Source: CAYVWB01 sp964455395
GTDB lineage: Bacteria > Desulfobacterota > Desulfovibrionia > Desulfovibrionales > Desulfovibrionaceae
Direction: 5' to 3'
Length of the DNA stretch: 14,638 nt
NCBI GenBank assembly: GCA_964455395.1
Contig: CAYVWB010000093.1
Coordinates: 1-14,638, forward strand
Numbering within the stretch: position 1 is the stretch's first letter; each line of letters opens with the position of its first letter. Under the pieces are notes generated by a model. It saw only the letters and a program-made list of their open reading frames with translations, ran no database searches and was not told the origin of the DNA. The position numbers and the translations under genes are program-made. Positions 1 to 7,669 of the stretch are shown in pieces.

Positions 1-1482
1 GGTCTCGGGCGCGGCGAGGGCTTCGGGGTCCTGCGCCGAGGTGAAGGGGTGGTGGCGCGCCACATAGCGCTTCTCCTCGGGGTCGTATTCGAAAAGCGGG
101 AAGTCCGTCACCCAGACGAAAGCGAAGGCGTTGTCGTCGATGAGCTGGAAGCGCTTGCCAAGCTCCAGCCGCAAGGCGCCGAGCGCTGCGTTGACCATCT
201 CCGCCGCGCCGGCCTGGAAGAAGACGATGTCGCCCACCTCGAGCGAAAGCGCCTGCGCGAGGCCCTCACGTTCCGCCTCGCTGAGGAACTTCGCGAAGGG
301 GGACTGCCACTCGTCCTCCTTGATCTTGATCCATGCAAGGCCTTGCGCGCCATAGATCTTCACGAACTCGGTGTAGTCGTCAATCTCCTTGCGGGTCAGC
401 TCGCCGCCGCCGGGAACGCGCAGGCCCTTCACCAGCTGCGCCTTGGCGAAAACACGGAACTGGGAGTCCTTCACGACATCGGTGACGTCTTGCAGGTAGA
501 GCTCGAAGCGGGTGTCGGGCTTGTCCACGCCGTAACGCTCCATGGCGTCGGCGTAGGTCATGCGGGGGAAGGGCGCGGCCACGTCTTCGCCGAGGGTTTC
601 CTGGAAGATGCGGCTGACCATGCCCTCGGCGAGGTCCATCACCTGGGCTTCGTCGGCGAAGGAAAGCTCGATGTCGATCTGGGTGAACTCGGGCTGCCGG
701 TCGGCGCGCAAGTCTTCATCCCGGAAGCAGCGCACGATCTGATAGTAGCGGTCCATGCCCGCCACCATGCAGAGCTGTTTGAAAAGCTGGGGCGACTGCG
801 GCAGTGCGAAAAAGTCTCCGGCGTTGAGCCGGCTGGGCACGAGGAAATCCCGTGCGCCTTCAGGGGTGGAGCGGGTGAGGATGGGCGTTTCCACCTCGAA
901 GAACCCCTGCTCGTCCAGAAAGGCCCGGGCGGCTTGGGAAGCGCGGTGGCGCAGCTCGAAGGTCTTCGCCATGGCGGGGCGCCGCAGGTCCAGATACCGG
1001 TACTGCAGACGGAGGTTCTCGCTCACCTCCACGCGGTCCTCGATGAGGAACGGCGTGGTGCGCGCCGTGTTCAGCAGTTTCCACTCGTGAACGACCACCT
1101 CCACCTCGCCGGTGGTGAGGTTGGGGTTCTTCATGCCCTCGGGCCGGGGCCGCACCACGCCTTTGATGGCGAGCACGTATTCCGTGCGCAGGATGTGCGC
1201 GCGGGCGTGGGCCTCGGCGGCGTCGTCCGGACTGAAGACCACCTGGGTCAGGCCGCGGCGGTCGCGCAGGTCCACGAAGATGAGGCCGCCATGGTCGCGT
1301 CGGAACTGCACCCACCCCATGAGACAGACGGACGCGCCGTCGTCGACGAGGCTCAGGGTGTTGTTGTCGTGGGTGCGGCGCCAGTCGCCGAGGGGCTCGA
1401 TCTGCCGGGCGTGTTCGGCCTGCACGGCGGCGGCGTCCTGTTGGGTCGCCTGCGTTTCGGGCGCTGCGTGCTCGTTCACCAT
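1..1482 (-). CDS. aspS: Aspartyl-tRNA synthetase, probably non-discriminating (3' end cut off)
   Basis: Class II synthetase that charges tRNA with aspartate in the cytoplasm. The first 494 residues are present; family proteins run near 600, so the C-terminal part with motif 3 lies outside the window. Visible in order: an N-terminal OB-fold anticodon-binding domain (about residues 50-135), YRYLDLRR (161-168), motif 1 (about 185-201), STPEGARDF (205-213), QSPQLFKQ (229-236) and motif 2 FRDEDLRADRQPEFTQID (253-270). The rest matches the GAD insertion. His64 (in RRDHGG) and Gly116 (in RPEG) match the residues linked to tRNA-Asn acceptance in Pseudomonas aeruginosa AspRS, where E. coli has Leu and Lys. 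That suggests an enzyme that also makes Asp-tRNA-Asn for GatCAB (inference). The ATG at 1482 has AAGGAG 11 nt upstream and lies 20 nt after the hisS stop, so co-transcription is likely. Confidence 0.96.
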   Translation of the reverse strand, partial: MVNEHAAPETQATQQDAAAVQAEHARQIEPLGDWRRTHDNNTLSLVDDGASVCLMGWVQFRRDHGGLIFVDLRDRRGLTQVVFSPDDAAEAHARAHILRTEYVLAIKGVVRPRPEGMKNPNLTTGEVEVVVHEWKLLNTARTTPFLIEDRVEVSENLRLQYRYLDLRRPAMAKTFELRHRASQAARAFLDEQGFFEVETPILTRSTPEGARDFLVPSRLNAGDFFALPQSPQLFKQLCMVAGMDRYYQIVRCFRDEDLRADRQPEFTQIDIELSFADEAQVMDLAEGMVSRIFQETLGEDVAAPFPRMTYADAMERYGVDKPDTRFELYLQDVTDVVKDSQFRVFAKAQLVKGLRVPGGGELTRKEIDDYTEFVKIYGAQGLAWIKIKEDEWQSPFAKFLSEAEREGLAQALSLEVGDIVFFQAGAAEMVNAALGALRLELGKRFQLIDDNAFAFVWVTDFPLFEYDPEEKRYVARHHPFTSAQDPEALAAPET

Positions 1483-1502
1483 GGTGTGCTTCACTCCTTG
1501 AC

Positions 1503-2765
1503 TCATTGACGGAGGGCCGCGGCCAGGGCGTCGAGGTCCGTGGCGGCCTGGATGGATTGATCGTGTTGCTCGCCGGTTTCCAGCCGTTTCACCTGCACGG
1601 CGTCGCGGGCCAGCTCGTCCGCGCCGAAAAGGATGCAGTGGTGCGCGCGCAGGCGGTTGGCTTGCCGCATCTGCGCTTTGAGGCTCTTGACTTCCGGGGC
1701 CAGCTCGCCTGTCAGGCCGCGGTCGCGCAGCTCCCGCGCCAGCACGAAGCTGCGGCTCTGCGCGGCGGGGTCCAGGACGGCGATGTAGAAGTCCGGGCGG
1801 CGCTCCGGGACATCTTCCATGAGCAGCATGAGCCGCTCCATGCCCAAGGCGAAGCCGACGCCGGGCTGGTCCGGTCCGCCGAGACTCTTGATCAGGCCGT
1901 CATACCGTCCGCCGCCGGCCACGGCGGATTGCGAGCCGATGGACCCCGAGACCACCTCGAAAGTGGTGCGGCAGTAGTAGTCCAGTCCGCGCACCAGTCG
2001 TTTATTGATGGTGTAGGGCATGTCTCCGGCTTTCAGCAGCGCGCAGACGACGCCGAAGTGCTCCGCGCAGACGGGACACGCCGTCTCCGTGAGCGCCGGG
2101 GCCGCCTCCAGCCGGGGCTGACACCCCGGGACCTTGCAGTCCAGCACGCGCAAGGGATTGCTCGCCTTGCGGCGCAGACAGTCCTCGCACCAGCCTTCGT
2201 CGTCCAGACCGTCCAGATAGCTCTTGAGCGCCTCGAGGTAGGCAGGCCGACACTGCGGGCAACCCAGGTTGTTCATCTCCAGGTGGAGGTCCGGCAAGGC
2301 CAACGCCGTGAGGAAATCCCACAACATGGCGATGACTTCGGCGTCCACCACGGGAGAGTCCAGGCCGAGGCATTCCGCATTGATCTGATGGAACTGACGC
2401 ATGCGGCCCTTCTGCGGTCTCTCGTACCGGAACATGGGGCCGATGGTGTAGAGCTTGGAGAAGGGTTCGCGCTGGGCAAGGCCGGATTCGATGTACGCGC
2501 GCATGACGCCGGCCGTGGCTTCCGGCCGCATGGTCAGGGAGCGGTTCTTGCGGTCCTCGAAGGTGTACATCTCCTTGGAGACCACGTCCGTGTCCTCGCC
2601 GATGGAGCGCTTGAAGAGCTCCGTCTTCTCCAGAATGGGCGTGCGCAGCTCCTGGTAGCCGTAACGCCGGAAGACGCCGGCAGCCGTGCGTTCAAGACGG
2701 GTGAAGCCGTCGCTCTGCGGCGGAAAGAGATCCGCGAAGCCTTTGATGCGAGTAATCTTGCTCAT
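1503..2765 (-). CDS. hisS: Histidyl-tRNA synthetase
   Basis: Class II synthetase that attaches histidine to tRNA-His in the cytoplasm. It is 420 residues, the normal bacterial length. Visible motifs: the N-terminal IKGFADLFPP (8-17), PEATAGVMRAYIES (81-94), motif 2 around GPMFRYERPQKGRMRQFHQ (109-127), the histidine-binding LDYYCRTTFE (261-270), AGGGRYDGL (283-291), motif 3 GVGFALGMERL (302-312), then the C-terminal anticodon-binding domain. The insertion domain has eight cysteines in four pairs (169/172, 193/196, 210/215, 230/233), a possible metal site. I chose the ATG at 2765 because family proteins begin a few residues before IKGF. An in-frame ATG at 2801 adds 12 unconserved residues. Neither start has a strong ribosome-binding site. 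It sits between the methyltransferase gene (75 nt upstream) and aspS (20 nt downstream). Confidence 0.96.
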   Translation of the reverse strand: MSKITRIKGFADLFPPQSDGFTRLERTAAGVFRRYGYQELRTPILEKTELFKRSIGEDTDVVSKEMYTFEDRKNRSLTMRPEATAGVMRAYIESGLAQREPFSKLYTIGPMFRYERPQKGRMRQFHQINAECLGLDSPVVDAEVIAMLWDFLTALALPDLHLEMNNLGCPQCRPAYLEALKSYLDGLDDEGWCEDCLRRKASNPLRVLDCKVPGCQPRLEAAPALTETACPVCAEHFGVVCALLKAGDMPYTINKRLVRGLDYYCRTTFEVVSGSIGSQSAVAGGGRYDGLIKSLGGPDQPGVGFALGMERLMLLMEDVPERRPDFYIAVLDPAAQSRSFVLARELRDRGLTGELAPEVKSLKAQMRQANRLRAHHCILFGADELARDAVQVKRLETGEQHDQSIQAATDLDALAAALRQ

Positions 2766-2837
2766 GAATTCGCCACGGGATGAGGACGCCGGCGACACCA
2801 TGCCAGGGACGACACGACCGGCGGTGAAAAGAAGTGT

Positions 2838-2866
2838 TGCTTACCCGGAAGGCTGGGCCTTGTCAA
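2838..2866 (-). promoter_or_regulatory. Possible sigma70 promoter for hisS-aspS
   Basis: On the minus strand a perfect -35 box TTGACA (2866-2861) is followed after 17 nt by a poor -10, TAAGCA (2843-2838). The -10 overlaps the methyltransferase stop codon. Transcription would start about 60 nt before the hisS ATG. It could give hisS-aspS expression independent of ilvD. The weak -10 makes this tentative. Confidence 0.3.
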
Positions 2867-3905
2867 AGGCTTGCGACGACCGGGGGTTGGGCGCTTCCTT
2901 GTCGGCTTCGTGCACATGCGACTGGCGGATGGAGCCCAACGGCGTCGTGGGCGTGCGCACCAGTCCCGAAGCCGCCGAAGGCCGTTTCGCCTTCAACGCC
3001 AAGGGAGTCAGCGGCGGTTCCTCGATGAGATCCACACGCACCGCGGCATAGCCGCCCACACACAAGGGCAAGGGGCCGTTCAACAGCCGCCAGGGCAGTC
3101 CTTCACGCCACCACTGCGGCGGCAGCGCAAGACAGGAACCGCGTTGCGTCGGGCGGGAACCCGCCACCTCGTACAAAATGGACGTGACGACCCACGGCGC
3201 CAGCCATTTCGGCGCGGGCGCGGCAGGGTTGTCCGAGGCCTCGCCGCCGGCGTCACTCGCCATGCTGAGCGGACTGCCCGGGTTCTTCGCAGACTTCGAG
3301 CGGGATTGAGTCTCCCCTCCCGCGTACCGGAGCGTGCGGCGACCTGCGGCCGTATCGCCGGGCGTGGCGTCGGCCGGCTTCACTGCCGCATCATCCAGAA
3401 GATGTCCGCACAAGGGCTCCAGGTTCGCCGAGCGGGCCGCCCACCGACGGTTCACCAGGGAGAGCGCGCGGTGCAGGGAGAAGCTGTTCGGGAAGCTGAC
3501 GAGCACGCCCTTGCGCGCAACCCGCACGGCTTCTTCCAAGGCTTCGCGGACGGCTTCGCGGGTCTGGAGGCGTTCCAGCAGGGTGAGCGCGAGGACGTAA
3601 TCGAACTCGTTGTCGTCATAGGGAAGGCATGCCGGCGCGGCGAGCTGTATATCGGCTCGCCGACCCAACCGCGCCCGGGCTTCCTCCAGATAGGCCTGGG
3701 TCAGCGCCACCCCGGTCACATCGAAGCCCAACTTCCAGAAATGCTCCAGCAGCAGCCCGTGCCCGCAGGCCACCTCCAGCACCCGCTGCCGACGCCGCGG
3801 CCACCGCGAGACCAGCTTGTCCAACAGCTTGAATTGCTGGGTCAACGCGAAGCGACGGCGGCGTTGCGCGTCTTCGGAGTCAGGTGGGAAGCAGGCGGCG
3901 CTCAT
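2841..3905 (-). CDS. SAM-dependent methyltransferase, class I fold, substrate unknown
   Basis: A 354-residue protein with an N-terminal Rossmann-type methyltransferase domain: motif I VLEVACGHG (42-50), a following strand GFDVTGVALTQ (60-70), and the post-motif region LPYDDNEFDYVLALTLLERL (94-113) typical of Methyltransf_11-like enzymes. About residues 185-250 are a polar, Ala/Gly/Ser/Pro-rich stretch that interrupts the protein. A more ordered segment with PPQWWREGLPWRLLNG follows, then a low-complexity Pro/Ser/Arg tail of about 50 residues. The ATG at 3905 lies 7 nt after the ilvD stop, and its GGAGG ribosome-binding site is inside the last ilvD codons, so translation is probably coupled. 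An open frame continues upstream to 4067 but only as out-of-frame sequence inside ilvD. The substrate cannot be read from the sequence. The ilvD neighbourhood is not enough to assign a pathway. Confidence 0.85.
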   Translation of the reverse strand: MSAACFPPDSEDAQRRRRFALTQQFKLLDKLVSRWPRRRQRVLEVACGHGLLLEHFWKLGFDVTGVALTQAYLEEARARLGRRADIQLAAPACLPYDDNEFDYVLALTLLERLQTREAVREALEEAVRVARKGVLVSFPNSFSLHRALSLVNRRWAARSANLEPLCGHLLDDAAVKPADATPGDTAAGRRTLRYAGGETQSRSKSAKNPGSPLSMASDAGGEASDNPAAPAPKWLAPWVVTSILYEVAGSRPTQRGSCLALPPQWWREGLPWRLLNGPLPLCVGGYAAVRVDLIEEPPLTPLALKAKRPSAASGLVRTPTTPLGSIRQSHVHEADKEAPNPRSSQAFDKAQPSG

Positions 3906-3912
3906 TGATGGC

Positions 3913-5580
3913 TCATTCCTCCAGACGGGCGCCGGAGGAGGCGGAACGCACCTGCTGCCGATAGCGGCGCAGCAGCGGCGAGTGCAAGGGTTTGTCGGGC
4001 GGGCTCCACGTGCTGCGGCGGCGTTCCAGCTCGGCGGCGTCCACTTCCACCTCCAGGGTGCGCGCATCCAGATCGATGGCGATGCGGTCGCCTTCCTCCA
4101 CGAACGCGATGGGACCGCCTTCCATGGCTTCAGGGGAAATGTGACCTATCGCCGCGCCGCGGGTGCCCCCGCTGAAACGACCGTCAGTCACCAAGGCCAC
4201 TTCGCCGCTCAAGCCCATGCCGGCGATGGAGGACGTGGGCGTGAGCATCTCCCGCATGCCGGGGCCGCCTTTGGGGCCTTCATAGCGGATGACGACCACA
4301 TCGCCCGGGTTGATCGCTCCGCCCAGGATGGCGGTCACGGCGTCTTCCTCGGAATCGAAGACACGCGCAGGCCCCGTGTGTTGACGCATGGACTCCACCA
4401 CGGCGGATTGCTTCACCACCGCGCCATTGGGCGCGAGAGACCCCGTGAGGATGGCGATGCCCCCTTGCGCGGAGTAGGGATTTTCCACCGTGCGGATCAC
4501 CTCGGGGTTGCGGATGCGGGCTTTGATGGCTTGCAGGTTCTCGCCCACGGTCTTGCCTGTCACCGTCTGGACGTCCGTGTGCAGCAACCCATGTTCGGCG
4601 AGCTCCGCCATCACGGCGGGGACGCCGCCGGCGGCGTGCAGGTCGTCCATGTGATGCGGCCCGGCCGGGGAGAGGCGGCACAAGTTCGGCGTCTTGCGGG
4701 AGAGTTCGTCAAAGACGTGCAGATCGATTTCCAGGCCGGCTTCATGGAAGATGGCAGGCAAGTGCAGGACCGTATTGGAGGAGCCCCCCAGGGCCATGTC
4801 CATGGCCACGGCGTTGGCCACGCTTTTCTCCGTCACGATGTCCCGCGGGGTCAAACCGCGCTCCAGGCAGCCCATGGCGGCGGCGCCCGCCAGCTTGGCG
4901 AGCCGCACGCGGTCCGCCGAAACGGCCGGGGTGGCGCCATTGCCGGGCAAGGCCAAGCCGATGGTTTCCGCAAGGCAGTTCATGGAATTGGCGGTGAACA
5001 TGCCAGCGCAGGAACCGCACCCGGGGCAGGCGCTGCGGGAGAGATCTTCCAACGCATCCTCGTCCAGCTCCCCGCGTTTGACGCGACCCACGGCTTCGAA
5101 GACGGAGATCAGGTCCACGGCGTCGCCCTCGCGTTGGCCCGTGAGCATGGGGCCGCCAGAGACGAGCACTGCCGGGATATCGAGCCGGAGCATGGCCATG
5201 AGCATGCCGGGAGTGCATTTGTCGCAGTTGGGAATGAGCACGAGCGCGTCGAAGGGATGCGCCGTGGCCATGAGCTCGATGGAATCCGCGATGACGTCCC
5301 GGCTCGGCAGGCTCATGCGCATGCCCTCGTGGTTCATGGCGAGACCGTCGCACACGGCGATGGCCGGGAATTCGATGGGCACGCCCCCGGCGGAGCGCAC
5401 GCCGTCTTTGGCGGCGCGGGCCAGGGTGTTGAGATGGATGTGCCCCGGAACGATCTCGTTGGCGGCGTTCACCACGCCCACCAGGGGCTTGTCCAGTTCG
5501 TCACGGGTCAGACCCAGCGCATAGAGCAGGGAGCGATGGGGCGCTTTCTCCACGCCGCCGGTCATTATCTTGCTTCGCAT
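3913..5580 (-). CDS. ilvD: Dihydroxy-acid dehydratase
   Basis: Fe-S dehydratase that converts 2,3-dihydroxy-3-methylbutanoate and its isoleucine-pathway homologue to the 2-keto acids, the third common step of valine and isoleucine synthesis. It has 555 residues, the shorter bacterial/archaeal form rather than the E. coli one of about 616. Diagnostic motifs: MRSK start, PGHIHLN (45-51), NCDKCTPGMLMA (118-129), CPGCGSCAGMFTANSMNC (185-202), GGSSNTVLHLPAI, YEGPKGGPGMREML and GRFSGGTRG. Cys119 and Cys191 are in the usual cluster-ligand contexts, and Lys121 and the acidic residues match the Mg site region. The ATG at 5580 has GAGGAG about 5 nt upstream. A second ATG at codon 6 is less likely because MRS is conserved in the family. 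It is followed at once by the methyltransferase gene. Confidence 0.97.
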   Translation of the reverse strand: MRSKIMTGGVEKAPHRSLLYALGLTRDELDKPLVGVVNAANEIVPGHIHLNTLARAAKDGVRSAGGVPIEFPAIAVCDGLAMNHEGMRMSLPSRDVIADSIELMATAHPFDALVLIPNCDKCTPGMLMAMLRLDIPAVLVSGGPMLTGQREGDAVDLISVFEAVGRVKRGELDEDALEDLSRSACPGCGSCAGMFTANSMNCLAETIGLALPGNGATPAVSADRVRLAKLAGAAAMGCLERGLTPRDIVTEKSVANAVAMDMALGGSSNTVLHLPAIFHEAGLEIDLHVFDELSRKTPNLCRLSPAGPHHMDDLHAAGGVPAVMAELAEHGLLHTDVQTVTGKTVGENLQAIKARIRNPEVIRTVENPYSAQGGIAILTGSLAPNGAVVKQSAVVESMRQHTGPARVFDSEEDAVTAILGGAINPGDVVVIRYEGPKGGPGMREMLTPTSSIAGMGLSGEVALVTDGRFSGGTRGAAIGHISPEAMEGGPIAFVEEGDRIAIDLDARTLEVEVDAAELERRRSTWSPPDKPLHSPLLRRYRQQVRSASSGARLEE

Positions 5581-5889
5581 GTCATCTCCTCGAGCGGTGT
5601 CACAGACGGTCTCGACTGGAGAGACGCGCGCCTGCGTTCGGATTGTTCCATCGGATTTGTCGGGGACGCTGGTCTGGCCTCCCGTTTCGGTTGCATCCCT
5701 TCTTCCATCCAGTCGCTACCCAGCCGTGGAGCGGCAAAAACGCCGTGGTGGAGTCCACCTCCGGAAGCGTTCCGAATCCCGCGCAGACAACCCACCTTCA
5801 CGCGCGGCCTGCGTCCACGAAGTCACGATGCATCCAATCCCGTTGCGATGACGGGACGCCTCCCCTGTGCGGACGCAAGGATCCCGCCC
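5581..5889. other. 309-nt intergenic region / ilvD leader
   Basis: I find no convincing gene between the ftsX stop and the ilvD start. No GC hairpin with a T-run follows ftsX. No clear -35/-10 pair stands out, although ilvD needs a promoter here unless ftsX transcripts read through. Inverted repeats are present: 6-bp arms at 5747-5752/5754-5759; 6-bp arms TCCCGT/ACGGGA at 5838-5843/5851-5856; and 7-bp arms TGCGTCC/GGACGCA at 5810-5816/5871-5877 that enclose the second pair. Short reading frames here show no run of Ile, Val or Leu codons, so a classic attenuation peptide is not supported. Confidence 0.6.
5747..5759. repeat. Perfect inverted repeat upstream of ilvD
   Basis: GGTGGA-G-TCCACC, two perfect 6-bp arms around one central base, about 170 nt upstream of the ilvD ATG. 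This is the size of an operator half-site pair. The binding protein is unknown, and chance occurrence in GC-rich DNA cannot be excluded. Confidence 0.4.
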
Positions 5890-6774
5890 CTAGCGCCGGA
5901 CAGCCAGGCAGCTGGCGAACAGGCCCATGGTAGCCAGCACGCCGAGCAGCAACGCCACCTGACTGAAGGGCAGGTAGGCGAACTGGAAAAAGAAAGGGGG
6001 GAAATTCAGCACGTTCTTGAGCGCCAACTGCACGAGTTTGAGCATGCACAATGCAGCCGCCCCGCCAGCGAGACCTTGCGCCACCCCGCCGGCGACAAGC
6101 GGCAGGTGGATGTACCACTCCCGCGCGCCCACAGTGCGCAGAATGTCGATCTCATCCTGCCGGAACAGCTGGGAAAGCTTGATGGTGTTGCCCACCACCA
6201 ATCCCACCACCACCACGAGAAAGACGATGAGCGGCCACAAGACACGGTCCGAGAGCTTGGACCACGCGCCCATGAGCTCAGAACGCAAGGGATTGTACCG
6301 AACCGTGGCGACTCCTGGCAATTCCTTGAAATAGCTAAGCATCTCTTGTGACCAGGCAGCGTTGTCAGCGTCCTCCTCCAGCCGCGGCGCAAAGGAGAGC
6401 AGCGCCGTGGCCGGCAGGGGCTGCCGGTCTTTCAACCACGAAAGATCCACCGCTTCGCCGAGACTCTGGGACAATGCATTCAAGGCTTGGTCCGGGGTGA
6501 AGGTCTGCTGGTCCAGCAAGTGCGGCAGGGAGGAAAACTCCCCCCACTGCGCGCGCACCCGCTCCATGTCCGCGCCGGGTTCCCAGTACACCTGGAAGAG
6601 CACGTCGCCACGGATGCGCAACATCTCTTCGTTGATGTTGTGCAGCACCAGCAGGAAGAGTCCGCCCAGAAACGCGATGAGCGTGACCGCCGCCAACGTC
6701 ATCAGCTGCGCCCACGGGTTCATCTTCAGTTCCAGAACGCCTTGCAGCAGCCGCCGCAGGATGATCGTCATCAT
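5890..6774 (-). CDS. ftsX: Cell division ABC transporter permease FtsX
   Basis: Inner-membrane partner of the FtsE ATPase. In studied bacteria FtsEX uses ATP hydrolysis at the septum to activate peptidoglycan hydrolases through EnvC-like or direct contacts. At 294 residues the length is normal. The topology fits the family: TM1 about 22-46, a periplasmic domain about 47-176, TM2 about 177-198, the conserved cytoplasmic loop RQDEIDILRTVGAREWYI (205-222), TM3 about 222-250 and TM4 about 271-291, ending in AVRR. The start ATG overlaps the ftsE stop (ATGA), so the two are translated together. A second ATG follows at once; either may be used. No envC-like gene or hydrolase is adjacent. Confidence 0.93.
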   Translation of the reverse strand: MMTIILRRLLQGVLELKMNPWAQLMTLAAVTLIAFLGGLFLLVLHNINEEMLRIRGDVLFQVYWEPGADMERVRAQWGEFSSLPHLLDQQTFTPDQALNALSQSLGEAVDLSWLKDRQPLPATALLSFAPRLEEDADNAAWSQEMLSYFKELPGVATVRYNPLRSELMGAWSKLSDRVLWPLIVFLVVVVGLVVGNTIKLSQLFRQDEIDILRTVGAREWYIHLPLVAGGVAQGLAGGAAALCMLKLVQLALKNVLNFPPFFFQFAYLPFSQVALLLGVLATMGLFASCLAVRR

Positions 6775-7520
6775 GGCTGCGCCTCCTTGCCCAACGCCGC
6801 CAAGCCGCCTTGGGGGCCGACCCGCCGCCCCTCATGATACGCTGCAGCGCCCGGCCAGTTGGCGCTCACCACTTGCCCCGCTTCCAGCCGCAACACTTTT
6901 GCGCCCGGGTGATAGGAGAGCAGCTCCTGCGAGTGGGTCGCCAGCACCACTGTTGTCCCGAAACTGTGGAAATGTTTGAAGACATCCATGAGACGCAGGG
7001 AAAGCGCGGGGTCCAGGTTGCCGGAGGGCTCATCCGCCAACAGAATCTGCGGGTTCGTCACCACAGCGCGCGCCACAGCCACGCGCTGCATCTCGCCGCC
7101 GGAAAGACCGCAGCAGTAGTCGTCCGCCTTGTGCTCCAGCTTCAGACTGCGCAACACGGCGCGGGTGCGGCGTTGGATCTGCGGTTCCGGCATCAGCCGG
7201 GCTTCCAGAGCCATGGCCACGTTTTGCGCCACCGTGCGTTTGGGCAGCACCTTGAAATCCTGAAAGACGAAGCCCACCTGGCGCCGCAGAATGGGCAACC
7301 GCCCCCGGGAGATGCCGTTCAGGGTGAAGCCGCTCACGATGGCTTTGCCCCGGGTGACGGGCAGCACCCCGAAGAGCAGACGCAGCAGAGTGGTCTTGCC
7401 GGCGCCGGAAGGGCCGGTCACGTACAGGTAGTCGCCCTTGTCGATGCTGAAGGAGACATCCTTCAAGGCCCAATTGGAGCCGAAATTGTACGAAAGTCGG
7501 TTGACCGAGACGATGGACAC
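6771..7520 (-). CDS. ftsE: Cell division ATP-binding protein FtsE
   Basis: ABC-type ATPase of the FtsEX septal complex, on the cytoplasmic side of the membrane. It is 249 residues from the chosen start. Motifs: Walker A GPSGAGKT (36-43), Q-loop Gln87 in FVFQDFK, signature LSGGEMQR (139-146), Walker B ILLADEP (159-165) with catalytic Glu164, D-loop SGNLD and H-loop His196. The GTG start at 7520 has a perfect GGAGG 6 nt upstream. The longer frame to 7586 would add 22 residues, but that start codon lies in the -35 element of the promoter at 7558-7586, so it is unlikely. The C-terminus carries about 25-30 residues beyond the usual FtsE end (PGAAAYHEGRRVGPQGG and on), of unknown role. Confidence 0.94.
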   Translation of the reverse strand: MSIVSVNRLSYNFGSNWALKDVSFSIDKGDYLYVTGPSGAGKTTLLRLLFGVLPVTRGKAIVSGFTLNGISRGRLPILRRQVGFVFQDFKVLPKRTVAQNVAMALEARLMPEPQIQRRTRAVLRSLKLEHKADDYCCGLSGGEMQRVAVARAVVTNPQILLADEPSGNLDPALSLRLMDVFKHFHSFGTTVVLATHSQELLSYHPGAKVLRLEAGQVVSANWPGAAAYHEGRRVGPQGGLAALGKEAQP

Positions 7521-7557
7521 GCGCTGCCTCCGGCGGGGGTTCGCTTGGACAGCAGTC

Positions 7558-7586
7558 AATCTAGCGCCCTCGGGCTCCGGCGTCAA
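7558..7586 (-). promoter_or_regulatory. Sigma70-like promoter of ftsEX
   Basis: Minus strand TTGACG (7586-7581), exactly 17 nt, then TAGATT (7563-7558): five and four of six consensus bases. Predicted transcription starts near 7551, giving a leader of about 30 nt before the GTG of ftsE. Both sequence and placement fit. Confidence 0.6.
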
Positions 7587-7669
7587 AGCCTACCCGCGGT
7601 GCGCCCCCAATGCTGCGCGGCCATCCGGAGCTGCCGGGAGCTGCCGGGCCAGGCCGAGCGCGATGTGGA

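Noticed and set aside
5565..5801. A 78-codon minus-strand frame whose TAA overlaps an ATG at ilvD codon 6
   Set aside because: It looks like translational coupling, but ilvD family proteins begin with MRS at 5580, which has a better ribosome-binding site. The frame has no conserved features or Ile/Val/Leu run.
5798..5833. An 11-codon minus-strand frame (MHRDFVDAGRA) as a possible attenuation leader peptide
   Set aside because: It contains only one valine and no leucine or isoleucine, has a weak ribosome-binding site, and is not followed by a terminator-like hairpin.
3817..6351. An 844-codon open frame on the plus strand, and others such as 49-1509, 8399-10075 and 12283-13836
   Set aside because: They lie opposite clearly conserved genes (ilvD, aspS, glnA, gyrA), have His/Gly/Arg/Ala-rich non-protein-like composition, and no homology I recognise. 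Long antisense frames are expected in GC-rich DNA.
7521..7586. 22-residue N-terminal extension of FtsE from an upstream start
   Set aside because: It overlaps a good promoter, is not FtsE-like, and lacks the GGAGG that precedes the GTG at 7520.
7627..7646. Two tandem copies of GGAGCTGCCG
   Set aside because: Only two short units in GC-rich intergenic DNA; no sign of function.
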